A stretch of DNA of 55,374 nucleotides from Planctomycetota bacterium (GTDB taxonomy: Bacteria; Planctomycetota; UBA8108; UBA1146), in the NCBI GenBank assembly GCA_018694835.1, contig JABHOG010000066.1, positions 1 through 55,374 on the forward strand, read 5' to 3'. This document shows, piece after piece, positions 42,690 through 52,186 of this stretch; position 1 is the first letter of the stretch, and each line of letters opens with the position of its first letter. Below the pieces are notes generated by a model that saw nothing but the letters and a program-made list of their open reading frames with translations, did not search any database and had not been told where the DNA came from. Position numbers and translations under genes: made by a program.

Positions 42690-45470
42690 TTGGACCGCAG
42701 TTTCCTGGGCACTACCTCTGATTTTCTCGAGTCCTCGGCGAGGAATATCCTGGCTCTCGGCGATGGAGAGCCTCCCGAGGGCTCTCGCTCGCATCCATTC
42801 GACCTGCGGGAATTGGTGGTACTGGTCCCAGGTCGTCAGGCGGGGCGACGTTTACGCCGATTGCTGGTCGAGCAGGCAGACGCCTGCGGTCGCGGACTAC
42901 TTCCTCCTCTCATCACCACTCCGGGTCACCTTGAGGAAGCACTCTGCACCCCCGAACAGCCCTTCGTCAGTGTCCTCGAGGATCGAGTCGCCTGGATCGA
43001 CGCCCTGCGCAGCTCCCCCGAGCAAGTTCTAACTACCCTCGGAATCGACCCAGAATCCCTCGGAGCGCCAACACTGCTGCCGCTGGCACGCCTCTTCTCC
43101 CGCCTCGGGTCAGATCTTCGCCGAGAAGGTTTGACCCTCTCTTTGGCGGCAGAAACCGCCTCACAGCACGACCCGGATGCGGCGCTGCGACTGCGGGCGG
43201 TCGAGCGGATCGAGGCGCTTCGCTCTGCGCGTTTGAGAGCGGTCGGCCGCACTGACACCGGCACCTTCCACATCGCCCCGATAGCATCGCAGCCTCGGGT
43301 CATCCTGATCGGAATCCTAGAAATCCCGACCCAGATGCGACTGTGGCTCGATCAGTATTGCCAGGCAGAGGCATGGATCGATACGGACCAAAATCGTGCC
43401 CACCTGTATGACGGGTACGGGATTCCCATCCCTGAAGAGTGGGAGAATTTCCCCTTTACGGCGCCGATCGACCTGGTGGTGGCAGATGACCCGCGCTCCT
43501 TGACTGCCTCCTTGCTACAACAGATCGATCAACACTCAGGTCCCTTGAGCAGTGACGATGTCACCATCGGCCTGGTCGACCAGGAACTGTCACCTTGGCT
43601 GCTGGAAGGTTTTCGGCGCGCTCAGGTTCCGCTCCACATCGCCGGCGGAACTCCACATTCAGCCTCCTCTTGTGGACGCTTGCTGGCCGATCTTCGGCAG
43701 GCGCTAGAGACTTTTTCCAGCCACGCGATCGCCGCCCTGGCCCGACACCCTGCGATCCATCCCCGTTTACCGCGATCGACTGATCGACACGGTCGAAAAC
43801 TCGATGCCCTCGAAACGATCGACCGCTGGGCCACCGCTCGGCAGCCGGTGCTGGCAACCGACCCCCTCGCCCCTGAGGCGGTGCAGTTCATTCGAAGTGC
43901 CATCGAGCCGCTCAGAGAAGTACCCAGCACTCACGGCGATCGGGTCCAGCCACTGCTCGATGCGATCACTGCCCTGGTCGGGGGCGACGATTGGAAGCAA
44001 CCTCTCTTGCCGCAATCGGGTCTCGACGGACTGATCTCAGCGGTGCAGAAAGTGATGCAGATCGAAGATCGCAACCTGCAACCGCTCTCCAGCGTCGACA
44101 CCATCTCCTTGATCATCGATCTGCTGGAAGACTCTCCGATCCCTGACCGACATGGTAACCGTGCCATCGGTGTGCTGGGCTGGCTCGAGCTTCCCTTCGA
44201 TTCCGCGCCACTGCTGCTGCTGACCGGCGCCACGGAGGGACAACTCTCTCCGGCCCCAGCCGGAGATCCGTTGCTTCCCCATGGGGTCCGCGAACAGCTG
44301 GGAATGGCGGGCCCGGCGCAACGAAACGCCAGGGATGCACATCTCCTCCACTCCCTGATCGATTCACGTCGCAAGACGGTGGTTGCCATCTGCGCCAGAA
44401 ACGGCGATGGGAATCCACTTCTGCCCAGCCGTCTGCTATTACAAGGGCCCGATGGCCTCGCGCGACTGGAGCAATTTCTCGATCGCAATCGTCGCCATCG
44501 CTTCCACCTCCCCGAGACTAGCCCACCCGCCAGCAGTCCCGCCTCGCTGGGTGCGCCGCAGGGGGTGACCTTGCCACCACCGGACTCGGTCTCCATCACA
44601 TCTCTGTCGTACTATCTCGAGGACCCGGTTTTGTTTCAGATGAATCAAATTCTTCGTCTTCATGACTGCCACGATCGTGATCGCCAGCTCAATCCGCTCG
44701 CGTTCGGCAATCTGATCCACAAGGTACTGGAGCAATACGGTCTCGATCGTGAACTCCGAGAACTATCGGACGAGGGACAGATCCGCGACGCTCTGCACCA
44801 GTTACTCGACCGATATCGGCGAGAGCGAATCGCAGATCCGGCACACTCCGCCGTGCTGGTACAACTGGAACAGGCACGAGTTCGCCTCGATGCGTGGGCT
44901 ACGGTTCAGGCCCACCAGCGCGCACTCGGCTGGCGATTGGTCGCAGCGGAAGTGGATCTCCTTCCTGCAACGTGCCGCATCGAAGTGGCAGAGGGGAGCA
45001 TCGGACTCTCCGGTCGAATCGATCGCATCGACTATCATGAGCAGGAACAACGCTGGCGATTGCTCGATTACAAGACGGGCGATACGGGCCATCCTCCCGA
45101 AAAGGATCACAGGAGGGGTCGGTCAAAAGACGAGAAAATATGGGTACGCTTACAACTTCCGCTCTATCGGCACTTTGCCCATCAACTGAAGATCGACGAT
45201 CGGCAAGTTTCTTCCGAAGCAGAGGTGGGATTTTTCCTGCTGCCCGCGAAGCCCGCTCAGACCCGGATCGAGATCGCCCGCTGGCATGAAGATGATTATG
45301 AGCAAGCCTACCAGCGAACCTGCGAGGCGATCAGTGGCATCCTGACCGGATGCCTCGATCCTCTCACGGTGCTGAAGACTCCCTGGCAAAGAGCTCTGGC
45401 CGGTGTCGTGGTCGAGTCGGCCGCTCGACTCGATGGCATCCTCTCCTCCGATGAGGAGGAGCAAGGATGA
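42690..45470 (+). CDS. addB: AddB-like PD-(D/E)XK nuclease subunit
   Basis: This 926-residue protein is the partner of the AddA helicase-nuclease in double-strand-break resection. The C-terminal nuclease domain has the family set: His in FGNLIHKVLEQYG (about 672-684), Asp in LSGRIDRIDY (about 775-784), Asp-x-Lys in LLDYKTG (about 793-799) and a QLPLYRHFA segment. The N-terminal half aligns in style with the inactive helicase-like part of AddB (LVVLVPGRQAGRRLRRLL), but no P-loop is visible there. The four cysteines that form the iron-sulfur staple in Bacillus AddB were not seen. The start is TTG with GGGAGG eight bases upstream. The stop overlaps addA by ATGA. Confidence 0.8.
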   Translation: MDRSFLGTTSDFLESSARNILALGDGEPPEGSRSHPFDLRELVVLVPGRQAGRRLRRLLVEQADACGRGLLPPLITTPGHLEEALCTPEQPFVSVLEDRVAWIDALRSSPEQVLTTLGIDPESLGAPTLLPLARLFSRLGSDLRREGLTLSLAAETASQHDPDAALRLRAVERIEALRSARLRAVGRTDTGTFHIAPIASQPRVILIGILEIPTQMRLWLDQYCQAEAWIDTDQNRAHLYDGYGIPIPEEWENFPFTAPIDLVVADDPRSLTASLLQQIDQHSGPLSSDDVTIGLVDQELSPWLLEGFRRAQVPLHIAGGTPHSASSCGRLLADLRQALETFSSHAIAALARHPAIHPRLPRSTDRHGRKLDALETIDRWATARQPVLATDPLAPEAVQFIRSAIEPLREVPSTHGDRVQPLLDAITALVGGDDWKQPLLPQSGLDGLISAVQKVMQIEDRNLQPLSSVDTISLIIDLLEDSPIPDRHGNRAIGVLGWLELPFDSAPLLLLTGATEGQLSPAPAGDPLLPHGVREQLGMAGPAQRNARDAHLLHSLIDSRRKTVVAICARNGDGNPLLPSRLLLQGPDGLARLEQFLDRNRRHRFHLPETSPPASSPASLGAPQGVTLPPPDSVSITSLSYYLEDPVLFQMNQILRLHDCHDRDRQLNPLAFGNLIHKVLEQYGLDRELRELSDEGQIRDALHQLLDRYRRERIADPAHSAVLVQLEQARVRLDAWATVQAHQRALGWRLVAAEVDLLPATCRIEVAEGSIGLSGRIDRIDYHEQEQRWRLLDYKTGDTGHPPEKDHRRGRSKDEKIWVRLQLPLYRHFAHQLKIDDRQVSSEAEVGFFLLPAKPAQTRIEIARWHEDDYEQAYQRTCEAISGILTGCLDPLTVLKTPWQRALAGVVVESAARLDGILSSDEEEQG

Positions 45471-48400
45471 GTTTCTCTCCTCACCTACTGATCCGGGCCA
45501 GTGCTGGATCCGGCAAGACTCACTCGCTGACCAGTCGATTCATCGGCCTGCTGGTGATGGGAGAAGATCCTTCCGGAATCCTCGCCGTCACCTTCACCCG
45601 CCTCGCCGCTGGCGAGATCATGGAGCGAGTACTGCGTCGGATGCTCTCTGCCACGACAAGCACCGCTGCACTGAAAGAACTGCAAGCGTCCCTGGTGACG
45701 GCAGGATTCCCACAACCCAACGAGGAACAGATCGCAGTAGCACTTCGACGATTGCTCAGCGAGTTACATCGCTGCAATGTCTCGACCCTGGATGCCTTCT
45801 TTGCGCGGCTGGCGACCGCCCATACCTTTGAATGTGGCCTGCCCCCTGGCTGGACGATTCTCGAGACCGAAAAACTGGAAGCGATCCAGGCCGGAGCGAT
45901 CCAGAAATTGCTGTCGATGGGTACACAAGTAGAAGCACGACTTCTGATGCACCGGCTGAGCCGCGGAAGTGCCTCGAGCCAGGTGGCAAATCAGTTGCAA
46001 GCGATCGTTTCCCACGCACACGACAAGTATCTCGAGTTCCCTCCCGAGGCATGGCTGAATCCGGAGCCGATCGCTGCGCCCAGCGATCGAGAGATTCAAT
46101 TCGTCCGTGAACAGTTCGAGTCGGTGGAGTGCCCCAAGACCAAGAGTGGAACTCTTCAGAAGAACTGGAACAAATCCCTCGAGTTGATCCGCACCTGGTT
46201 CGACCAACCGGCATCGATCGACCTGATGAAACTTTTCGAATCCGGAATCGCCAAAAAAATTCTCGAATCGGAGACTCGCTTCGACTCCATCGATATTCCC
46301 GATGAATTACGTGTGACGGTCGAGTTGCTGGTGCACAGCGCCAGGGCCAGCATGGCCGCCGTGATTCGTGCTCAGAACATTGCCACCGGAGAGTTGCTGG
46401 CGAACTACGACCATTTCAGGGCCATCGGACTGCGCGCCCGAGGCGGAGTGGGATACCAGGATGTACCCCAGGCATTGGTCATCGCCGATGTCCTCGCCTC
46501 TCCAGGCACCATCCTCTATCGACTCGACGCCTCGACTCGTCACCTGCTACTCGATGAATTTCAAGACACCTCGATGATGCAATTCGCTGCACTTCGTCCG
46601 CTCATCGAGGAGATCGCCAGTGATTCTGCAGAGGGGCGCACGGTCTTCTGCGTGGGTGATCCGAAGCAGGCGATCTACGGCTGGCGGGGAGGGCGAGCGG
46701 AGGTCCTCGATCTGCTCGAACAGTACCTGGTTCCTGGATCGAGCATGAGTCTCGACGATTCGTACCGCTCCTCTCAAGAGATTCTCGATGGGGTGAACGA
46801 GGTCTTCTCCTCCTTACCCCTACCCCAATGGTTGGAGGAGGATCGCCAGGCGGTCGTCTCCTGGTGCGAGAACTTCCACGACCATGTCACCGCCTCCGGT
46901 GGGCCGGGAGACACTCCGGGTCATGTGGCGTTACGGGTGGCTCGTGAGCATCCAGAACGCGACCCCAACATTTGCCCCTACATCGATGCCATCGAGGAGG
47001 TGGAAAAAGTCATCCAGAAGTCACCGGAGGCTTCGATCGCCATCCTGGTCCGAAAGAACAAGAACATCGCCAAGATGGTGGCCGCCCTCAGAGAAAGAGG
47101 GATCGATGCCAGTGAGGAGGGTGGAAACCCGCTGGTCGATTCGCCGGCAGTCGGACGGTTGGTGGCATTGCTGGAACTGGTCGAGCACCCTGGGGATGCA
47201 ACGATGCGATTCGCCGTGGCCAGATCTCCGTTACCCGAAATCGCCAGTAAACTCGCCGGTTTCCCCAGCGGTGACTGGCTTGATCCAGCGGTTGCGGAGA
47301 AAGTCACTACTCTGCTGAGAGCTCGGATTCACCAGTCAGGTATCGTCGACGCCATCGCTCCGCTGGCGGATGGATTGGCACAGATCTGCTCGCTCGAGGA
47401 CCGCAGTCGAATTCACCAGATGATGGAGCAAGTGCGCCTCCGCAAACCCACCAACGGACGACTGCAAGAATTGATCTCTCATCTGAGAAATCATCGCCTC
47501 GCATCTCCCAGCGGGTCGAGAGTACAGGTGATGACAGTTCACCAGGCCAAGGGGCTCGGGAGAGATGTGGTGATTCTGCCCGAACTTTCAGCGGACTGGT
47601 TCAAAGTCCTTCCACAATTGTTGGAGAGAAAAGGAAATCCAGAATCTACCGATCCTCCGTGGCTCAGCCGCTACATCAAGAAACTGGAACAGCAGATTCT
47701 CCAGCATCCCTACCCCGAGATGAACCTTCAGGCGCGCCGCCGTCAGTTGCAAGAATCTTTGAGTGTCCTCTATGTGGCGATGACCAGGGCCAAGCGGTCG
47801 CTGACGATGATCATTCCAGCCACACGCCCACCGAAAGCTTCCGCTGCCTACCTGCTCTGGTCGACCCTCGGTCAATCGCAACCTCTGGTGCCAGGGACCA
47901 CTCTGTTCGAAAAGGGAGACGCTTCAGTGGTCGGAGACATCATCGGAGAGGGAGATTCTCCCTCACAGGATGCTCCCATCCCCACTCTCGGTGCTTCCAC
48001 TACAGGAAGCACCATGACCCCGTCGATGCATGCCTCCAGATTTCCCTCACTTCGTTCCCTTCATGCCCAATCACTCGGCACCCTGGCTCACCTTGCGCTG
48101 GAGCAGATCGACTGGGATGTGACTGAACCAAGGGACCTGACCGCAGCGCTGAATAAGCAACAACCTCGCCTCGCGTCTTTCACTGGAGAGACGATTGAGT
48201 TGATCGGTCACTGCCTCGAGCAAGAAACTTGTCAGCAACTCTTTGATCGGGAAGCGACACTTCAACGGCTGGAAGCCCAAGAGAATGATGAACTGATCCT
48301 GGAGAGAGAGGTCCCCTTCTCCTGTGAGATCGACCAGAACCTACTCAACGGAATCATCGACCGGCTGGTACTTTTAAATCGGAGCGGGAGTGCGGTCGCA

Positions 48401-48580
48401 GCGGAGGTGATCGATTTCAAGACTGACCAGTTTTCTGGCAGCGCCTTGGATGCTGCCGAGAAGCACCGCGAGCAACTGGAAAGTTACAGGAAGGCGGTGT
48501 CGCGGACCTGGGGAATCGAGCCAACGATGATCGCATTGAGGATCTTGCTGGTACGCAGTGGAGAAGTGATCACCCTCTAG
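45467..48580 (+). CDS. addA: AddA-like UvrD/Rep-family helicase-nuclease
   Basis: This 1037-residue ATP-dependent 3'-5' helicase carries a C-terminal nuclease. Motifs are IRASAGSGKTHSL (Walker A, Lys17), AVTFTRLAAGEIMERV (Ia), LLLDEFQDTS (II), VFCVGDPKQAIYGWRGG (III), VMTVHQAKGLGRDVVILPEL (V, in part) and LYVAMTRAKRSL (VI). The nuclease domain ends the protein with NGIIDRLVLL and VIDFKTDQF. This is the RecB/AddA arrangement, and with addB directly upstream (ATGA overlap) an AddAB complex is the best call; no RecC or RecD homologue is present. The TAG stop sits in a CTAG palindrome that also supplies the stop of the gene on the other strand. Confidence 0.9.
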   Translation: MSFSPHLLIRASAGSGKTHSLTSRFIGLLVMGEDPSGILAVTFTRLAAGEIMERVLRRMLSATTSTAALKELQASLVTAGFPQPNEEQIAVALRRLLSELHRCNVSTLDAFFARLATAHTFECGLPPGWTILETEKLEAIQAGAIQKLLSMGTQVEARLLMHRLSRGSASSQVANQLQAIVSHAHDKYLEFPPEAWLNPEPIAAPSDREIQFVREQFESVECPKTKSGTLQKNWNKSLELIRTWFDQPASIDLMKLFESGIAKKILESETRFDSIDIPDELRVTVELLVHSARASMAAVIRAQNIATGELLANYDHFRAIGLRARGGVGYQDVPQALVIADVLASPGTILYRLDASTRHLLLDEFQDTSMMQFAALRPLIEEIASDSAEGRTVFCVGDPKQAIYGWRGGRAEVLDLLEQYLVPGSSMSLDDSYRSSQEILDGVNEVFSSLPLPQWLEEDRQAVVSWCENFHDHVTASGGPGDTPGHVALRVAREHPERDPNICPYIDAIEEVEKVIQKSPEASIAILVRKNKNIAKMVAALRERGIDASEEGGNPLVDSPAVGRLVALLELVEHPGDATMRFAVARSPLPEIASKLAGFPSGDWLDPAVAEKVTTLLRARIHQSGIVDAIAPLADGLAQICSLEDRSRIHQMMEQVRLRKPTNGRLQELISHLRNHRLASPSGSRVQVMTVHQAKGLGRDVVILPELSADWFKVLPQLLERKGNPESTDPPWLSRYIKKLEQQILQHPYPEMNLQARRRQLQESLSVLYVAMTRAKRSLTMIIPATRPPKASAAYLLWSTLGQSQPLVPGTTLFEKGDASVVGDIIGEGDSPSQDAPIPTLGASTTGSTMTPSMHASRFPSLRSLHAQSLGTLAHLALEQIDWDVTEPRDLTAALNKQQPRLASFTGETIELIGHCLEQETCQQLFDREATLQRLEAQENDELILEREVPFSCEIDQNLLNGIIDRLVLLNRSGSAVAAEVIDFKTDQFSGSALDAAEKHREQLESYRKAVSRTWGIEPTMIALRILLVRSGEVITL

Positions 48581-50634
48581 GGGCAGGAGGGGTGGAGATC
48601 GCAGGTGAAGGCGGCATCAGACCCGATGATCCCACACTCTGGAAACGGAGCCGAGGGCGCTTCGCCACCGAGGAACAGGTACATCAGTAGATAGAGCCCA
48701 TCCGAGATGTCGAGAAAGCCATCACTATTGGCGTCTGCCGCTTCAGTACAATATGGGATCGAAACTTCTCCAAACACCCTGCCGATCAGCAGTATCGCAT
48801 CGGCGAGGCGAACTCCTGCCACGGCATCTGCATCTCCCCGGATGAACTGCGGCTCACAGGAATCAATTTGACCGTTCCCGTTGGTGTCCATGGCTGGATC
48901 GGCGAGATCGCACAGGTCTGGTATCTGGTTTTCGTCGCAATCTTCCACGACTCCAGAACTGATTTCGCATTCATCCGGAATCCCATTCGCATCACAATCG
49001 GGCTCACAGGAGTCGATGGTTCCGTTGGAGTTGCAATCGGTCTCGCTGCCGCTGTTGATCTGACAGACATCGATCACGCCATCGAGATCGCAGTCGATAC
49101 CCAGTGAACCCAGAATTTCGCAACTGTCTGGAATCAAGTTCTGATTGCAATCTTCCTGACATGGATCTGGAATCCCATCGTCATCACAATCGGTCACCAG
49201 TCCCGTCGCGACTGCGCAACTATCGGGGATTCCATCTCCATCACAATCGGCGACCCAACCTTCGGCGGTCGCACAACTGTCTGGAATCAAATCTCCATCA
49301 CAATCGACCGAGACTCCGGCGGCGATTCCGCATCCATCGACAATTCCATCGAGATCGCAGTCCTCTGCGATCCCCTGGGCGATGGCGCAGGAATCCAGCA
49401 CTCCATCTTGATCGCAATCGTCATCACCATAAACATCGAGGGTGATATATCCTCCCACTGCGGCCATCTCCGAATCGAACGGTGCTCCCGCAATGACGAC
49501 TCCATGATCGACCGCCACCGACGACCCGAGGAAAGAACTCGAATTGCCGATTCGTACTCCCTCCAGTTGCCAGTCTCCTTGCCAGCGATAGGTAGAGATG
49601 GAACCGGAAGGGAATGCTTCGCTTCCGGTATCGGTGGGAGCCCCGACCGAGAGCACCGTGCCGGACAGTGCCAGCACCGCGCCGAATGCACATCCGGATG
49701 CTCCAGATGGCGGTACCAGATGAGGACCGATCACCCACAGTTCGCCCTCTCGATGGTAGTTGGCGACCGCTCCTGCAGCGGATCCTGCGAGATCGGAGTA
49801 AGGTGCACCGAGGAGCAGATGATCATCCGAGATAGCCACTGCAGTGCCCAGCCGATCGCCTGGATTGGCAACCCCGGTTCCGATCGAAAGCTCCTCGATC
49901 CAACCATCTTGTCCACCGGAGAAGAGGTAGGCAGCTCCTGTATCGGGTCCGAGATGATCTCTTCCCGGAGCTCCAACCAGCAGATCCTGTGAATCGGAAA
50001 GATCGAGAGAAGTGCCAAACTGATCGCCGGGGACTCGATCGATCGCCATCAATCGATCCTGAAGAACCCACCCGTTATTCTCATCACTCACCCATATGGT
50101 GACGCAGCCGACCGACTCAGAACCAAACTGAAAGTAAGGACTGCCAGCCGCTAGAATGTCGCCGGAAAGAGAAAGTGCAGAACCAAAGCCATCACCTTGC
50201 TGACCCTGTGGATCACTGAGTTGCTGGATCAGATTCCAGCCAAATCGGTCTCTTTGCCACATCTGGATGGTCCCGGAACCGACTGCACCGATCGCGAGCA
50301 ACGAATCTTCGGCCGCCAGTGCAGCACCGAGCTGTGCTTCAGCGGATCCGATCAACAGTTCTTCGAGTTGATAACTGCTGTCATTTTTGCGGTAAATCCG
50401 AACGCTTCCGCTGAGGGTTCCTCCCGCATCATCCCCGATGGCGCCGATGAATAATCGACCTCCAGAGATGGCCACCGATCGGCCGAGATAATCGCCACCA
50501 CTGATCCCGAAGATTTCCACTTCACCGGTGGCGCATTGTGCTGGTAGTTCACCGCATGGCCAGATCAGACAGAACAGCGCTACCACTGTAGCGAGTAGAG
50601 TCCATGAGATCGGTGATCTGGGGGATGCTGGCAT
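48577..50634 (-). CDS. secreted FG-GAP / thrombospondin-3-like / dockerin-like protein
   Basis: A 685-residue exported protein with a signal peptide (WTLLATVVALFCLIWPCG, then LPAQ). Residues about 40-400 are seven or so FG-GAP-like blades, each with a variant of DRLGTAVAISDDHLLLGAPYSD. Residues about 405-600 are a run of about ten calcium-binding thrombospondin type 3-like repeats of the form DCDxDGxxDSCxIAxG, rich in Asp and Cys. The C-terminus is a planctomycete-type dockerin-like domain (FIRGDADAVAGVRLADAI and DANSDGFLDISDGLYLL). A calcium-dependent extracellular adhesive or structural role is likely but not shown. The final bases overlap the end of addA (CTAG). Confidence 0.8.
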   Translation of the reverse strand: MPASPRSPISWTLLATVVALFCLIWPCGELPAQCATGEVEIFGISGGDYLGRSVAISGGRLFIGAIGDDAGGTLSGSVRIYRKNDSSYQLEELLIGSAEAQLGAALAAEDSLLAIGAVGSGTIQMWQRDRFGWNLIQQLSDPQGQQGDGFGSALSLSGDILAAGSPYFQFGSESVGCVTIWVSDENNGWVLQDRLMAIDRVPGDQFGTSLDLSDSQDLLVGAPGRDHLGPDTGAAYLFSGGQDGWIEELSIGTGVANPGDRLGTAVAISDDHLLLGAPYSDLAGSAAGAVANYHREGELWVIGPHLVPPSGASGCAFGAVLALSGTVLSVGAPTDTGSEAFPSGSISTYRWQGDWQLEGVRIGNSSSFLGSSVAVDHGVVIAGAPFDSEMAAVGGYITLDVYGDDDCDQDGVLDSCAIAQGIAEDCDLDGIVDGCGIAAGVSVDCDGDLIPDSCATAEGWVADCDGDGIPDSCAVATGLVTDCDDDGIPDPCQEDCNQNLIPDSCEILGSLGIDCDLDGVIDVCQINSGSETDCNSNGTIDSCEPDCDANGIPDECEISSGVVEDCDENQIPDLCDLADPAMDTNGNGQIDSCEPQFIRGDADAVAGVRLADAILLIGRVFGEVSIPYCTEAADANSDGFLDISDGLYLLMYLFLGGEAPSAPFPECGIIGSDAAFTCDLHPSCP

Positions 50635-50791
50635 CGAGGGATCTTTCGGGACATGAGTGGGACGTCACCTCGAGGGAGGGTGACCGAACTGACTCTAATC
50701 GTCCCGTTTACCCGAATTGTGTCAATCCGTGCCTTCTTCAACGGTTCTTGAGGGTCACGATTGGGAGGTCGTCTCCTTCGGTCCGAATCCG

Positions 50792-52186
50792 TTAGAGAGG
50801 ATCCCCCAGTCTCCGCGGCCAGTGGTCTTCTGGCGCTGGTGGATCATCTTCTCCAGCCGGTCGGATATGGTCGAGTAATCCCTCTTCCATCTTGTCGTAC
50901 TGAACCTTGCCATCGATGATGGCCCAGCGGACATGCGACATGTAAGACAGCAGATCTCCATCCATGATGATGAAATCGGCATCTTTTCCCACCTCGATCG
51001 ATCCGATGCGATCGGCAACGCCAAGCATCCTGGCGGGCTCGATGGTGATCGACTCCACCGCGGCATCCTCAGGAAGCCCACCTCGAACCGCAAAGGCCGC
51101 TTCCAGTGGAAGGTGTGAGAGGTCTCGTCCCGCCAGTCCCCACAGAGCGATCCCTGCGCTCGCTGGCATGATGGAAAAGGGAACCCCACTCTCGTGAAGG
51201 ATCTTTGCATTCTCGATGCTCGATCCTCCTGCGGCTCCTCGACTTTCATCTCGATCTCTCCGAGAGCGAGGTGTGAGGACAACGGAAGCACCACAGCGCG
51301 CCAGTAGACCCGGCTCGATCCATGCTTCCTCCGCCCCTTCGATGATCATCTTGAAGCCAAATCGACGGGCCAACTGACAGATTTCGCGCAGATCGAAGAT
51401 GGTGGACACCCGGGAGATCGCTACTTTATCCCCCAGCAAGAGGGAACGAGCCGTGGCATAGGTTCCGCGGATCCACTTGTCATCGGGAGCCTTCGCATCC
51501 GGATTATCCTTCTTCTCCAGAACATGTTGCTCCACTTTTCTGAGATGCTCCTGGACCTTCTCGAATGCTTCTCTCAACTCTCTCTTCTTGCCCGGATTAC
51601 CACTGCGATAACTGATCGAGATGAAGGACTGACGTCGTAAGGTCAGATCGGTGACCTGTCCACGAATCAACTTGGTGACTAGACGACCATTCCACGTCGA
51701 GGTGATCCCTGCCGCGAGTCCTGTGACCGTTCCCAGTGCAAATGGATCCTGTGACAACTCCGCCTCTCCCGATCCGACCAGTCCATTGGATCGAAACGCT
51801 ACCAGTCCGGGATAGAGATGATGACCGCTGGCATCGATCTTCTCCGCTTCATCGGGGACCGCGATGTCGACCCCGATCGAGACGATCTTGCCATCTTTCG
51901 ACAGCACGGTACCGCCGCGAATCACCGATCCGGTGATGGTGTGTATCGTGGCTCCCTCGATCGCCAGGTACTCCCCTTCCGGATCGTCGAGTTCTTCCTC
52001 CGGCGCATCGGGTACAGGTGTGGGTGGAGGCGGTTGTGGTCGACGACCGCGGCGGCGACGAGGAGGATCTTGCGCCTCGGCCACTCCTGCGATCTGTACC
52101 GCAGTTCCCGAAGTGAACGGGATGTCGGTCACGAGCAGCGCAATCGCCAGCAATACCAGGGAAGATTTGAACTCTTTGATCATCAT
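50792..52186 (-). CDS. exported amidohydrolase-like protein lacking the metal-binding His pair
   Basis: About 464 residues from an ATG at 52186 that overlaps the upstream stop by ATGA; a longer frame starts at 52204. A signal peptide (SLVLLAIALLVTDIPF) is followed by an Arg-rich then Pro-rich linker and an acidic patch. The amidohydrolase composite domain then begins with ATIHTITGSVIRGGTVLSKDGKI. At the place where active members have PG-x-x-[DE]-x-H-x-H it reads LYPGLVAFRSNGLVG, so both histidines are gone, and the late metal Asp region reads FSIMPASAGIALWG without the Asp. The C-terminal ARMLGVADRIGSIEVGKDADFIIMDG (in part) is conserved. It is probably not a hydrolase by itself; a structural or regulatory partner of the neighbouring intact enzyme is an inference. 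Confidence 0.75.
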   Translation of the reverse strand: MMIKEFKSSLVLLAIALLVTDIPFTSGTAVQIAGVAEAQDPPRRRRGRRPQPPPPTPVPDAPEEELDDPEGEYLAIEGATIHTITGSVIRGGTVLSKDGKIVSIGVDIAVPDEAEKIDASGHHLYPGLVAFRSNGLVGSGEAELSQDPFALGTVTGLAAGITSTWNGRLVTKLIRGQVTDLTLRRQSFISISYRSGNPGKKRELREAFEKVQEHLRKVEQHVLEKKDNPDAKAPDDKWIRGTYATARSLLLGDKVAISRVSTIFDLREICQLARRFGFKMIIEGAEEAWIEPGLLARCGASVVLTPRSRRDRDESRGAAGGSSIENAKILHESGVPFSIMPASAGIALWGLAGRDLSHLPLEAAFAVRGGLPEDAAVESITIEPARMLGVADRIGSIEVGKDADFIIMDGDLLSYMSHVRWAIIDGKVQYDKMEEGLLDHIRPAGEDDPPAPEDHWPRRLGDPL

